From an uncultured Ruminococcus sp. (GTDB lineage Bacteria; Bacillota_A; Clostridia; Oscillospirales; Acutalibacteraceae), in contig CADBXH010000012.1 in assembly GCA_902798605.1 (NCBI GenBank), forward strand, positions 1 through 33,177: a stretch of DNA of 33,177 nucleotides. Reading direction: 5' to 3'. Of the stretch, positions 7,083 through 15,136 are shown in pieces. Position numbers and translations under genes: made by a program. Numbering within the stretch: position 1 is the stretch's first letter; each line of letters starts with the position of its first letter. The notes under the pieces are model-generated. The model had not been told where the DNA came from. It saw nothing but the letters and a program-made list of their open reading frames with translations, and searched no databases.

Positions 7083-8465
7083 ATGTCAGAAAACAAAATC
7101 CCTTACAAAATCTATCTATCCGAAAACGAGATCCCGTCAAAATGGTATAACCTCAGGGCTGATATGAAAAACAAGCCCGCTCCGCTGCTCAACCCCGGCA
7201 CAGGCAAGCCCATGACAGCCGAGGAGCTTTCCGTAGTATTCTGCGAGGAGCTCGTTCAGCAGGAGCTCGACGATCAGACAGCGTATATCGACATCCCGCA
7301 GGAGATACAGGACTTCTACAAGATGTACCGTCCCGCTCCGCTTGTAAGAGCATACTGCCTTGAAAAGGCGCTCGACACTCCCGCAAAGATCTACTACAAG
7401 TTTGAGGGCAACAACACCAGCGGCAGCCACAAGCTCAACTCCGCTATAGCTCAGGCATATTACGCTAAAAAGCAGGGCTTAAAGGGCGTTACTACCGAGA
7501 CCGGAGCAGGTCAGTGGGGCACAGCTCTCTCGATGGCTTGCGCTTATCTCGGACTCGACTGCAAGGTTTATATGGTAAAGGTAAGCTACGAGCAGAAGCC
7601 CTTTAGAAGAGAAGTTATGCGCACCTACGGCGCAGAGGTAACTCCCTCTCCCTCAAATACGACAAACGTAGGCAGAAAGATCCTCGAGGAGCATCCCGGC
7701 ACAACAGGAAGCCTCGGATGCGCTATTTCTGAGGCGGTCGAAGTCGCAACCTCCAACCCCGGCTACCGCTATGTTCTCGGCTCGGTACTCAACCAGGTAC
7801 TGCTCCACCAGAGCGTTATCGGCCTTGAGGCAAAGGCTGCTCTCGATAAGTACAACATCACTCCCGACATCATCATCGGCTGCGCAGGCGGCGGCTCGAA
7901 CCTCGGCGGACTTATCGCTCCGTTTATGGGCGAGAAGCTCAGAGGCGAAAAGGATTACCGCATCATCGCTGTTGAGCCCGCTTCATGTCCGAGCTTTACA
8001 CGCGGTAAGTTCGCTTATGATTTCTGCGACACGGGTATGATCTGCCCGCTCGCTAAGATGTACACACTCGGTTCGGGCTTCATTCCCTCCGCAAACCACG
8101 CGGGCGGACTACGCTTCCACGGTATGTCTTCAACCCTCAGCCAGCTTTATCATGACGGCTATATGGAGGCTACATCTGTTGAGCAGACTTCTGTATTCGA
8201 GGCTGCCGAGCAGTTCGCGAGAGTTGAGGGCATCCTTCCCGCTCCCGAAAGCTCACACGCTATCCGCGTTGCTATCGACGAGGCTCTCAAGTGCAAGGAG
8301 ACAGGCGAGGAGAAGACTATCCTCTTCGGTCTTACAGGAACAGGTTACTTTGATATGGTCGCTTACGAGAAGTTCAACGACGGCGTAATGAGCGACTATA
8401 TCCCCACGGACGAGGATCTCGAGCAGGGCTTCAAGGGCCTTCCCCAGGTTCCCGGACAGGAGTAA
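7083..8465 (+). CDS. trpB: Tryptophan synthase beta chain, TrpB2 type
   Basis: A 460-residue PLP enzyme. It condenses indole with L-serine (or phosphoserine in some relatives) to tryptophan. The PLP lysine is K117 in NNTSGSHKLNSA; the glycine-rich phosphate loop is GCAGGGSNLGG. Length and the N-terminal extension (IYLSENEIPSKWYNL) are those of the long TrpB2 class, which is often unlinked from trpA. No trpA or other trp gene is adjacent. That fits salvage of free indole, or a distant trp operon. Start chosen from GAAGGAG upstream of ATG 7083. Expression is controlled by the Trp T-box, which strongly supports the assignment. Confidence 0.95.
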   Translation: MSENKIPYKIYLSENEIPSKWYNLRADMKNKPAPLLNPGTGKPMTAEELSVVFCEELVQQELDDQTAYIDIPQEIQDFYKMYRPAPLVRAYCLEKALDTPAKIYYKFEGNNTSGSHKLNSAIAQAYYAKKQGLKGVTTETGAGQWGTALSMACAYLGLDCKVYMVKVSYEQKPFRREVMRTYGAEVTPSPSNTTNVGRKILEEHPGTTGSLGCAISEAVEVATSNPGYRYVLGSVLNQVLLHQSVIGLEAKAALDKYNITPDIIIGCAGGGSNLGGLIAPFMGEKLRGEKDYRIIAVEPASCPSFTRGKFAYDFCDTGMICPLAKMYTLGSGFIPSANHAGGLRFHGMSSTLSQLYHDGYMEATSVEQTSVFEAAEQFARVEGILPAPESSHAIRVAIDEALKCKETGEEKTILFGLTGTGYFDMVAYEKFNDGVMSDYIPTDEDLEQGFKGLPQVPGQE

Positions 8466-8489
8466 TACAATAATAAAGTAAAATGACAA

Positions 8490-8530
8490 AGCTCCCCTGA
8501 CGCGCAATGGCGTTTGGGGAGCTGTTGTAT
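8490..8530. terminator. Hairpin between convergent trpB and the membrane-protein operon
   Basis: Stem AGCTCCCC/GGGGAGCT (8490-8497 with 8516-8523), with further ACGC/GCGT pairing inside. The T tracts on either side are interrupted, so it is a moderate terminator that may serve both strands. Confidence 0.6.
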
Positions 8531-8538
8531 TATTCAGT

Positions 8539-8907
8539 TTATTGGGAAAACAATATGCTTTTTATCAATACAAAAATCCAGCCTGCCGCAAAGGAAGAAG
8601 CGTTTAGAATCAGCGAAAAAATGATTGGACGCAGACGCTTATAACTGAGAAGGCGCGAGAACAGCAAGGCTTCCGTAAATACGACTGCGACTTCAAGCAG
8701 AGCCATAATAAAGTACGGCACGGGCTCAGGCAAAAATACTACGGAAAAATAGTATATAAGGTTTACGATAGGGTTCGTAAAGCAGTTAACAAGCGCAATA
8801 AAAAGATAATCCGTCGGTTTGCGCACCCTGAGCACGGCGGCAGCGATCAACTCTACGGCAAGAGTCAGCAGCAGAGCAGTGAGAATAGACTTCAAGTACG
8901 GATTCAC
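8539..8907 (-). CDS. Small integral membrane protein, unknown
   Basis: A 122-residue hydrophobic protein with about four predicted membrane segments (roughly residues 5-27, 33-58, 64-84 and 95-118). I do not recognise a family. It starts with GTG, and its first base pairs overlap the TGA of the preceding gene (GTGA), so translation is coupled to the upstream repeat protein. It is the last gene of a three-gene operon with an MFS transporter and may be an accessory membrane component. No catalytic motif is visible. Confidence 0.7.
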   Translation of the reverse strand: MNPYLKSILTALLLTLAVELIAAAVLRVRKPTDYLFIALVNCFTNPIVNLIYYFSVVFLPEPVPYFIMALLEVAVVFTEALLFSRLLSYKRLRPIIFSLILNASSFAAGWIFVLIKSILFSQ

Positions 8908-9581
8908 TGTTTATTATCTCCGTTGAAGGGAGGATTTTGCGGATCGTTCCGGGGGTTGCGCATATTATTTTCCTGAGGCGGATTCTGCGGATAATGCGGA
9001 TATTTATCCCGAGGCGGATTCTGCGGATTGTTCTGCGGATAATACGGATAGTTATCCCGAGGCGGATTTTGCGGATCATTCTGCGGATAATACGGATAGT
9101 TATCCCGAGGCGGATTTTGCGGTTTGGATTTTTTGCGCCATATCAATACACCGATGATACTGAGGAGCGCTACAAAAAGAATCGGAAGAATAATAAGCAG
9201 CGCGGTGATCAGTGAATCTATGCCGGAGGAATTATTGTTGTCGCCCGGCGTGGTAGTCGGCGCTACGGTAGTGGTCGTGCTCTTAGCTGCGGTTGAGCTT
9301 TTTTCAGTGGGAGGTGCAGTGGTTTCCTTAGCCGCGGTCGTGTTGTTCTCGGCGGATGAGGAGCTTTCGGATTCGCTGTTTGAGGATATTTCTTCGGATT
9401 CGGAGCTTTGGTAGTCGGATTGCTCATCGGAAGATTCGTCGTTTCTTTCGTCCTCGGAATAATAGACTACGTAATCCGAGCTATCATCGGAATAGTAATC
9501 AGATTCTTCAGAGCTTGACAGTCTGCTGTCAGGCGGAATAATACCGTCTGCCGAAATTGGTGTACTCCAAATAATACTCAT
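8904..9581 (-). CDS. Single-TM low-complexity protein with C-terminal Pro/Asn/Tyr repeats
   Basis: A 225-residue protein of unknown function. Residues 20-80 are almost entirely Ser, Glu, Asp and Tyr; residues 80-118 are Thr/Ala/Pro-rich, like a cell-surface linker. One membrane segment lies at about 123-147, followed by a basic stop-transfer WRKKSK. The C-terminus holds three 16-residue repeats (NPPRDNYPYYPQNDPQ type), presumably cytoplasmic. The N-terminus (MSIIWSTPISADG) looks like the end of a signal peptide with its hydrophobic core missing, so topology is uncertain. Its ATG overlaps the MFS stop by 4 bp. It may be a surface or scaffold protein; no enzymatic domain is visible. Confidence 0.7.
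   Translation of the reverse strand: MSIIWSTPISADGIIPPDSRLSSSEESDYYSDDSSDYVVYYSEDERNDESSDEQSDYQSSESEEISSNSESESSSSAENNTTAAKETTAPPTEKSSTAAKSTTTTVAPTTTPGDNNNSSGIDSLITALLIILPILFVALLSIIGVLIWRKKSKPQNPPRDNYPYYPQNDPQNPPRDNYPYYPQNNPQNPPRDKYPHYPQNPPQENNMRNPRNDPQNPPFNGDNKQ
8973..9116 (-). repeat. Three tandem 48-bp coding repeats
   Basis: Three in-frame copies of a 48-bp unit encoding 16 residues each. The first two copies differ at one residue (D/N) and the third is more diverged. Copies begin at 9116, 9068 and 9020 on the minus strand. Confidence 0.85.
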
Positions 9582-10597
9582 AATTTTTTCTCCTTATCTT
9601 TTTTTGAACATATCATGCCGAGTATCAGCATGCATAAAACTGTTAACACGGAAATCAGGATCGCGTTGAGTAAAAATGAACGGATCCTGAAAAAGAACAT
9701 CAGGAAAGTTCCCAAAAACAAACCTAAGGTCGTAAAGCCGAAAGCGACGCCCGGATACTTTTGCAGTACCGATACTATCAGCGCCAGCGTAACAGCCATA
9801 GTCATACTGAATATCGAGATGCCTAACAGCGAGATGGTCATAAGGTTTTCTCCCGCGATCAAAAACGGTAACGCGCCGATGGTGCTTATTATAGCGGTAA
9901 GGCGAATCCCGATTTTGTCGGTCAGCACACCGCCCAGGCCCTTTCCGATACCCATAGCGAAAAAGAGCAGGATCGTTTGCAGCTCGGTTTTGTTCCATGA
10001 GGTCGGGATCCCGTAGCCCATAAAGGCTCGCACCGCAACAACAAAGGTCGCGAGCGCTATGATCACAGTCGGCGAAAAGCGATTTGAGGCAAAGCGATAT
10101 TTTTTCAGATTATCATGTCCGTCATCATCCTTAAACAGCTCGGCGAGCATAATAGGCGCGAGGGACAAAAGGTTGATTATTAACACAAAAATGATTTGGA
10201 TATGATGCATAGCCATCAGTTTGCCGACCACAAGTCCGAAGGAACCACCCGCCACAAAAACCGCGCTCGGCGTCATTTTTCCGGGGGATGAGCGCAAAGT
10301 CAACTCCGCACCGTGAACGTGTATCAGACAATTGCCCAGCGAAATCACTACGATGATCAAAAATGCATTTAGATTGAGCCACATCAGAACAAGCGACAAA
10401 GTTGTAAGCGCGGTCCCGATGAGCGCAAAGTTGATTTTGATATTTTTATCGCGCAAAAAGCCGAAAAATCCCTGCGGCACAAAAGCGACAAAGTCATAAA
10501 TCAACATCAGCCACCATACGTAGATGCTGTCGATATATGAAGTCAGCACGTAAAATGAGGTTATTTCAACAATAAAATGTACTGCAAAATACAGCAT
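9578..10597 (-). CDS. MFS-type transporter
   Basis: A 339-residue polytopic membrane protein with about ten hydrophobic segments. MFS-like features include the loop between paired helices in the second half (GKGLGGVLTDKIGIRL) and a hydrophilic central loop (ELFKDDDGHDNLKKYR). It is shorter than the usual 380-420 residues. The ATG at 10597 has no ribosome site before it, while a GAGGGGG sits just upstream of in-frame ATC/ATA codons at 10624/10621, which would add 8-9 residues. The substrate is unknown. It heads the operon with the repeat protein and the small membrane protein. Confidence 0.8.
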   Translation of the reverse strand: MLYFAVHFIVEITSFYVLTSYIDSIYVWWLMLIYDFVAFVPQGFFGFLRDKNIKINFALIGTALTTLSLVLMWLNLNAFLIIVVISLGNCLIHVHGAELTLRSSPGKMTPSAVFVAGGSFGLVVGKLMAMHHIQIIFVLIINLLSLAPIMLAELFKDDDGHDNLKKYRFASNRFSPTVIIALATFVVAVRAFMGYGIPTSWNKTELQTILLFFAMGIGKGLGGVLTDKIGIRLTAIISTIGALPFLIAGENLMTISLLGISIFSMTMAVTLALIVSVLQKYPGVAFGFTTLGLFLGTFLMFFFRIRSFLLNAILISVLTVLCMLILGMICSKKDKEKKL

Positions 10598-10664
10598 ACC
10601 AAGTGTATCGCATTTTTTTATGATAAAAACCCCCTCATCTTTCTAAATATATTATTATCTTACC

Positions 10665-10683
10665 ACAAACAGGTTGTGTTTGT
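10665..10683. promoter_or_regulatory. Inverted repeat upstream of the MFS gene
   Basis: ACAAAC-N7-GTTTGT in the gap between the divergent MFS operon and the asparagine-synthetase-like gene, about 70 bp from the MFS start. It could be an operator; no regulator is adjacent. The rest of the 10625-10830 gap shows nothing I can name. Confidence 0.3.
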
Positions 10684-10830
10684 CTATAGCAAAACGGATA
10701 GATATGAACCCGGTTTAGACGGTCCTGTATTATAGAGAAGCATTATCCGAAAAGCACTTATTAAATCATCTGTCACATATTTCTAAAAAGGAAATATAAC
10801 TCCTTGAAATAACTTTGTGTTTTTGAATGA

Positions 10831-10859
10831 TTGACTATGCCGGACAATAATGATATAAT
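10831..10859 (+). promoter_or_regulatory. Promoter of the asparagine-synthetase-like gene
   Basis: TTGACT (10831-10836), a 17-bp spacer and TATAAT (10854-10859) with a TG extension (TGATATAAT). This places the transcript start near 10866, so upstream in-frame start codons are not transcribed and the true start is ATG 10891. Confidence 0.88.
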
Positions 10860-10890
10860 TTCTACAGAATTCGACATTGGGGGTTACAGT

Positions 10891-12417
10891 ATGTCAAAAA
10901 CGGAAATTCGTTATTTCAGCGGTTATATCCGCAATTTTAAAAACCTTTGCGACGAGCTTGGCATTGAGCAGGGCTTGAGCCGTGCCGAGCGCGAGAGCGA
11001 GATCCTTACAAAAGCCTACGAAAAATGGGGAACGGAACTGATGAGCCACCTCTGCGGCGCTTTCGCTTTCGCTATTTGGGACGATGAAAAGCAAAAGCTC
11101 TACTGCGTCAGGGATCAGGTCGGTCAAAAGCAGATGTTTTACGCCGTTTGCGGCGGAGAATTCCTCTGCTCGGGCGATATTGACGAGATCGCTTCAAATC
11201 CGAAATTTGAAAAGAAGCTCAATATGGAAATGCTCCAGCAGTACCTTTTCTACGGCTATCCCATCGGTGAGCAGACCTTTTATCAGGGAATTTATAAGCT
11301 TTTACCCGGTCACTATGTTGAGTGGGACGGCGCTCAGGCAAAGGCTGTCCGCTACTTTAAGCTCAACTTTGAGCCCGACTACTCAAAGTCCGAGGACGAG
11401 TGGGCAAAGGAGATCGAGAAGGTAATTACCGAGATCCTCGACGAGGAGCGCGCAGACACCGAGTGCCCGTACAAGGAATCTTTCCTCTCGGGCGGCGTAG
11501 ATTCCTCGTATCTCTTCGCGGCGGGCGACGCTGTTCAGGCGAACACCGTAGGCTACGGCGAGCAGGGCTTTGACGAATCAGAGCTCGCGCGTCAGACAGC
11601 TGAGATATTAAACAAAAAATTCGGCAAAAAAATCATCACTCCCGAGGAGTATTTTGAACGCATCCCGACGGTCATCGACAAAATGGGTCAGCCGCTCGGC
11701 GACGCCTCGGCGGTAGCCTTTTCGATCGGCTGCAAGGCAGTCAAGGAGCACGCCGACATCGTGTATTCGGGCGAGGGTATCGACGAATTCTTCGGCGGCT
11801 ACAATGCCCACAAGCGCGACATCCCCAAGGAATGGACATACCTGACCTGCTCGCATATTATGTCTGAGGACTATGTAAAGTCGCTGATGAAGGATTTTGA
11901 CGAGAGCGTAAAGGCGGTCAAGCCCGTAGAGCAGCTCTGGAGCGAGGTCCAAGGACTTGACCCGCTCAACCAAAAGCTGACGGTCGATATTTCTCTCTGG
12001 CTCGAGGGTGATATCTACCTCAACACCGACCGCACCAGCACAGCCTGCGGCATCGAGCTCCACACTCCGTTCAGCGACATCAGACTGCTCGAGGTCGCGA
12101 TGAAGATACCGCCGGAATACAAGTTCGCTCACGATCAGAACAAGTACGTTTTCCGCAAGGCGGCAAGCTCCGTTTTGCCCGACGAGGTGGCTTTCCGCAA
12201 AAAGGTCGGCTTCCCTGTACCCGTGCGCAAGTGGCTGTCGGACGAGCGTTTCAACAAGCCGATTTACGAAAAATTCTTCGGCGAGACATCAAAGAAATTC
12301 TTTGACAGGGAAGTGCTCGAAAAGCTCTGGAACGATTACCTCGGCGGCGAGGAACAGCTCTGGGGCAGGGTATACGCAATCTACGCATTCCTGCTCTGGT
12401 ATGATTTAAAATTCTGA
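10891..12417 (+). CDS. Asparagine-synthetase-like protein lacking the glutaminase active site
   Basis: A 508-residue protein with the AsnB synthetase domain. The ATP-pyrophosphatase loop SGGVDSS is at 200-206, SGEGIDEFFGGY follows, and the C-terminal RKKVGFPVPVRKW is present. The N-terminal class II amidotransferase domain is truncated. The family begins MCGI with a catalytic Cys2, but this protein begins at what should be about residue 70 (FSGYIRNFKNL in place of the family NGEIYNFKEL) and has no N-terminal Cys. The strong promoter just upstream shows the short form is native. It probably uses free ammonia for asparagine, or has a different amide/lactam-forming role, as in beta-lactam synthetase or lasso-peptide cyclase, whose glutaminase domains are also dead. 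ATG 10891 follows GGGGG at 10879-10883. It is monocistronic. Confidence 0.82.
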   Translation: MSKTEIRYFSGYIRNFKNLCDELGIEQGLSRAERESEILTKAYEKWGTELMSHLCGAFAFAIWDDEKQKLYCVRDQVGQKQMFYAVCGGEFLCSGDIDEIASNPKFEKKLNMEMLQQYLFYGYPIGEQTFYQGIYKLLPGHYVEWDGAQAKAVRYFKLNFEPDYSKSEDEWAKEIEKVITEILDEERADTECPYKESFLSGGVDSSYLFAAGDAVQANTVGYGEQGFDESELARQTAEILNKKFGKKIITPEEYFERIPTVIDKMGQPLGDASAVAFSIGCKAVKEHADIVYSGEGIDEFFGGYNAHKRDIPKEWTYLTCSHIMSEDYVKSLMKDFDESVKAVKPVEQLWSEVQGLDPLNQKLTVDISLWLEGDIYLNTDRTSTACGIELHTPFSDIRLLEVAMKIPPEYKFAHDQNKYVFRKAASSVLPDEVAFRKKVGFPVPVRKWLSDERFNKPIYEKFFGETSKKFFDREVLEKLWNDYLGGEEQLWGRVYAIYAFLLWYDLKF

Positions 12418-12439
12418 TAAAGAAAAATAAGCAAAACAA

Positions 12440-12476
12440 AAGCTGTCACAAGGTTGTGCCCTGTGACAGCTTTTTT
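12440..12476. terminator. Bidirectional terminator
   Basis: An 11-bp perfect stem (AAGCTGTCACA with its complement at 12462-12472) and a T run on each strand. It lies between the convergent asparagine-synthetase-like gene and the hydrolase gene. Confidence 0.88.
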
Positions 12477-12477
12477 A

Positions 12478-13407
12478 TCAGTGTTTTCGGTATTCTTTCG
12501 CGATAAACTCCAAAATATCTTTCTTGACCTTTTTGGCGCAGATGTCGTTGAGTATCTCGTGCCTTGCGTTCGCGTAGAGCTTGAATTTAACATCAGCGCC
12601 GTTTGCTTTAAGCTTGTCGTGAACAGCCTTTACGCCCTTGCCGTAATTGCCTACGGGATCGTCCGCTCCCGAAATCAGAAGGATAGGCTTTTTGGTGACG
12701 CGGGAGCTGAACCAGCGGTTTGTGTTGCACTCATGTATAAGATTGATAAGATCCTCCATAGCCGAGGCGGTAAAGTGAAAATCGTGCAAGGGGTCATTTC
12801 TGTATTTATCGCGTTCCTCTTTGATAGAGCTGATCCAGTTCAGGGGATCGTCGTTGCCGAATTTTTTATTGTATGTGCCGAATGCGAGATTTTCGAGGAA
12901 TTTTGAATAATAACGCTCGCCTTTGGTTTTCTTTACGAGCTTTATAGCTGCGATACCTGGCTGAGCAGCCGGGTTAGGACCGCTTGTTCCCATAATTATC
13001 AGCTTGTCATTCATATCGAATTTCTCGGCGGTGAGCCTTACGATGAACGAGCCCATGCTGTGCCCCATAAGGTAGTAGGGGAGCTGAGAGCCGTATTCCT
13101 CTCTGACCTCCTCGGCAAAACGGTTCACATCGTCCACAAGATGTTTCCAGCCGTTTTCGTGAGCGATAAAGCCGAGCTCGCTGCGGTCGACAGCGGTGTG
13201 ACCGTGACCGAGTTGATCGTAAGCAAAAACGATATACCCGTTTTCGGCGACCTCCTGCATAAAGTCGTGGTAGCGCTCAATGTGCTCGATCATACCGTGA
13301 ACTACCTGAAATAAACCCTTGATATCACCCTCGGGGATATACACCTTACCGACAAGCTGATGAACTCCGTCGGAGGATAAAACCTTTTTGTCAACTATCT
13401 GTACCAT
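12478..13407 (-). CDS. Alpha/beta hydrolase, monoacylglycerol-lipase-like
   Basis: A 309-residue soluble hydrolase of the serine aminopeptidase S33/lysophospholipase group. The HGMIEHIERY oxyanion-side motif at about residue 38, DQLGHGHT at 64-71, the nucleophile elbow GHSMGS with Ser117, the acid in SGADDPVG, and the His in ARHEILND give a complete triad. HGM-E-H-x-x-R-Y is characteristic of monoglyceride lipases and lysophospholipases. It starts 21 bp after glpK and is cotranscribed with it. Release of glycerol from monoglycerides would feed GlpK directly; that link is inferred. Confidence 0.85.
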   Translation of the reverse strand: MVQIVDKKVLSSDGVHQLVGKVYIPEGDIKGLFQVVHGMIEHIERYHDFMQEVAENGYIVFAYDQLGHGHTAVDRSELGFIAHENGWKHLVDDVNRFAEEVREEYGSQLPYYLMGHSMGSFIVRLTAEKFDMNDKLIIMGTSGPNPAAQPGIAAIKLVKKTKGERYYSKFLENLAFGTYNKKFGNDDPLNWISSIKEERDKYRNDPLHDFHFTASAMEDLINLIHECNTNRWFSSRVTKKPILLISGADDPVGNYGKGVKAVHDKLKANGADVKFKLYANARHEILNDICAKKVKKDILEFIAKEYRKH

Positions 13408-13428
13408 AAAATTACTTCCTTTAAGTGC

Positions 13429-14910
13429 TTATTTTACCTGAGCCGCTTTGACGGCTTTGTGCCAGCCGCAAAGCAGTTCTTCGCGTTTTTCTTTATCCAT
13501 TGACGGGTCAAATTTTACACCGCCTTGACAGAGCGACAAAAGCTCGTCCCTGTCCTTGTAAAAGCCTGCGGCGAGTCCCGCGAGGAACGCCGCTCCCGCG
13601 GCGGTAGCCTCCTGATTAGATGGGCGGAATACGACAGTGTTTGAAATATCCGCTTGGAACTGCATCAAAAAGTTGTTTGCCGCCGCACCGCCGTCGACCC
13701 TTAGCGTTTCGATTTTGCTCGAGCTGTCGGCGACCATAGCCGCAAGCAGGTCGTTTGTCTGATACGCAATAGATTCAAGCGATGCCCTGATTATGTGCTC
13801 TATACCCGTGCCGCGCGTCAGCCCAGTGATCGCGCCGCGGGCGTTCATATCCCAGTACGGCGCGCCGAGCCCCGCAAACGCAGGAACTACATAAACCCCG
13901 CCGCTGTCATTTACCTTGCCCGCAAAGTACTCGCTGTCGCGCGATTCGCGAATAAGCCCGAGCTCATCGCGGAGCCACTGTATCACCGCTCCGCCCACAA
14001 AAACGCTGCCTTCAAGCGCGTATTCGCGCGGGCGGCCTTTTTCGGTCGCGGCAACAGTGGTGATAAGCCCGTTTTTGCTGTGAACGGGTTCGCTGCCCGT
14101 GTGTTCAAGCAAAAAACAGCCTGTTCCGTAGGTGGTTTTTGCGTCGCCCCGCTTAAAGCAGCCCTGCCCAAACAGCGCAGCCTGCTGGTCGCCCGCGATA
14201 CCGCAGATCGGGATATTTGCTCCCATAACGTTCGCATAGCCGAAGACCTCGCTGCTGCTGCAAATCCTTGGCAGCAGCTCGCGCGGAATATCCAAAAGCT
14301 CCAATAGTCTGTCATCCCAGTCGCCTGTTTTGAGTGAATAAAGCATTGTGCGCGAGGCGTTCGTGCCGTCGGTCAGGTGAGCCTTGCCGTCGGTCAGCTT
14401 CCACAAAAGCCAGGTGTCGATCGTGCCGAACAGCAGCTCGCCGTTTTTTGAACGCTTGCGGTCGGGGTCGTATTTGTCAAGTATCCATTTGAGTTTTGTG
14501 CCGCTGAAGTACGCGTCGGGTCTTAGTCCCGTTGTTTCTTCAATATATTCACCGCTGCCGCTTTTTATCAGCTCCTCGCAGAGCGTTGAGGTTCGGCGGC
14601 ACTGCCATACGATGGCGTTGCATACCGGTCTGCCTGTTTTCTTTTCCCAAACAACGGTGGTCTCGCGCTGATTGGTTATGCCTATACCCGCGATCTCATC
14701 GGGGTCAATACCGCTTTTTGCCACACATTCGGTCATAGCGGCGTATTGGTTGGCATAGATTTCCATTGGGTCGTGCTCTACCCAGCCGGGCTGAGGATAT
14801 ATCTGGGTGAATTCGTGCTGCGCCGTACAGATCGTCTCGGCGTTTTTGTCAAAAAGAATAGCTCTGACGCTGGTTGTGCCCTCGTCAAGAGCAAGGATGT
14901 ATTTTTTCAT
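13429..14910 (-). CDS. glpK: Glycerol kinase
   Basis: A 493-residue FGGY-family kinase. It converts glycerol and ATP to sn-glycerol-3-phosphate in the cytosol, for catabolism or phospholipid backbones. Typical motifs are [15 protein letters not shown] at the N-terminus (DQGTTS in most relatives), [26 protein letters not shown] at about 237-250 and [18 protein letters not shown]. The length is normal. The loop before GIAGDQQ (about 222-236, [15 protein letters not shown]) has no His, while many Firmicutes enzymes carry an HPr-phosphorylated His here. The start is supported by GAGGTGAATT-ATG and a promoter. No glpF or glpD is adjacent. Confidence 0.96.
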   Translation of the reverse strand: MKKYILALDEGTTSVRAILFDKNAETICTAQHEFTQIYPQPGWVEHDPMEIYANQYAAMTECVAKSGIDPDEIAGIGITNQRETTVVWEKKTGRPVCNAIVWQCRRTSTLCEELIKSGSGEYIEETTGLRPDAYFSGTKLKWILDKYDPDRKRSKNGELLFGTIDTWLLWKLTDGKAHLTDGTNASRTMLYSLKTGDWDDRLLELLDIPRELLPRICSSSEVFGYANVMGANIPICGIAGDQQAALFGQGCFKRGDAKTTYGTGCFLLEHTGSEPVHSKNGLITTVAATEKGRPREYALEGSVFVGGAVIQWLRDELGLIRESRDSEYFAGKVNDSGGVYVVPAFAGLGAPYWDMNARGAITGLTRGTGIEHIIRASLESIAYQTNDLLAAMVADSSSKIETLRVDGGAAANNFLMQFQADISNTVVFRPSNQEATAAGAAFLAGLAAGFYKDRDELLSLCQGGVKFDPSMDKEKREELLCGWHKAVKAAQVK

Positions 14911-14942
14911 AATTCACCTCGCGGTCAGTGTGGATATATACT

Positions 14943-14971
14943 ATTATATAACTATCGCTCCGCGTTGTAAA
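14943..14971 (-). promoter_or_regulatory. Promoter of glpK and the hydrolase
   Basis: Minus-strand TTTACA (14966-14971), a 17-bp spacer and TATAAT (14943-14948), about 30 bp before the glpK ATG. A-tracts lie just upstream of the -35. Confidence 0.83.
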
Positions 14972-15058
14972 CGGAATACCAAAACTTTTCAAAAAAATTT
15001 CAAAAAATTTCAAATTCCAACATATCACAGGAAAAATAGCACAATTTGCGCTTTGCTC

Positions 15059-15087
15059 TTGCAATAATCAACAAGTTGTGTTAGAAT
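15059..15087 (+). promoter_or_regulatory. Promoter of the Ig-like lipoprotein gene
   Basis: TTGCAA (15059-15064), a 17-bp spacer and TAGAAT (15082-15087), about 50 bp before ATG 15137. Confidence 0.65.
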
Positions 15088-15136
15088 ATAGTACCACATA
15101 TATATTGTGCATAATAAAGATAGGTTATGATTGATT

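Noticed and set aside
10831..10890. Extended N-terminus of the asparagine-synthetase-like protein starting at TTG 10831
   Set aside because: The codons coincide with the -35 and -10 of a strong promoter, so they are not transcribed.
11608..12132. Minus-strand open frame inside the asparagine-synthetase-like gene
   Set aside because: No ribosome site or domain; it is a shadow of the coding strand.
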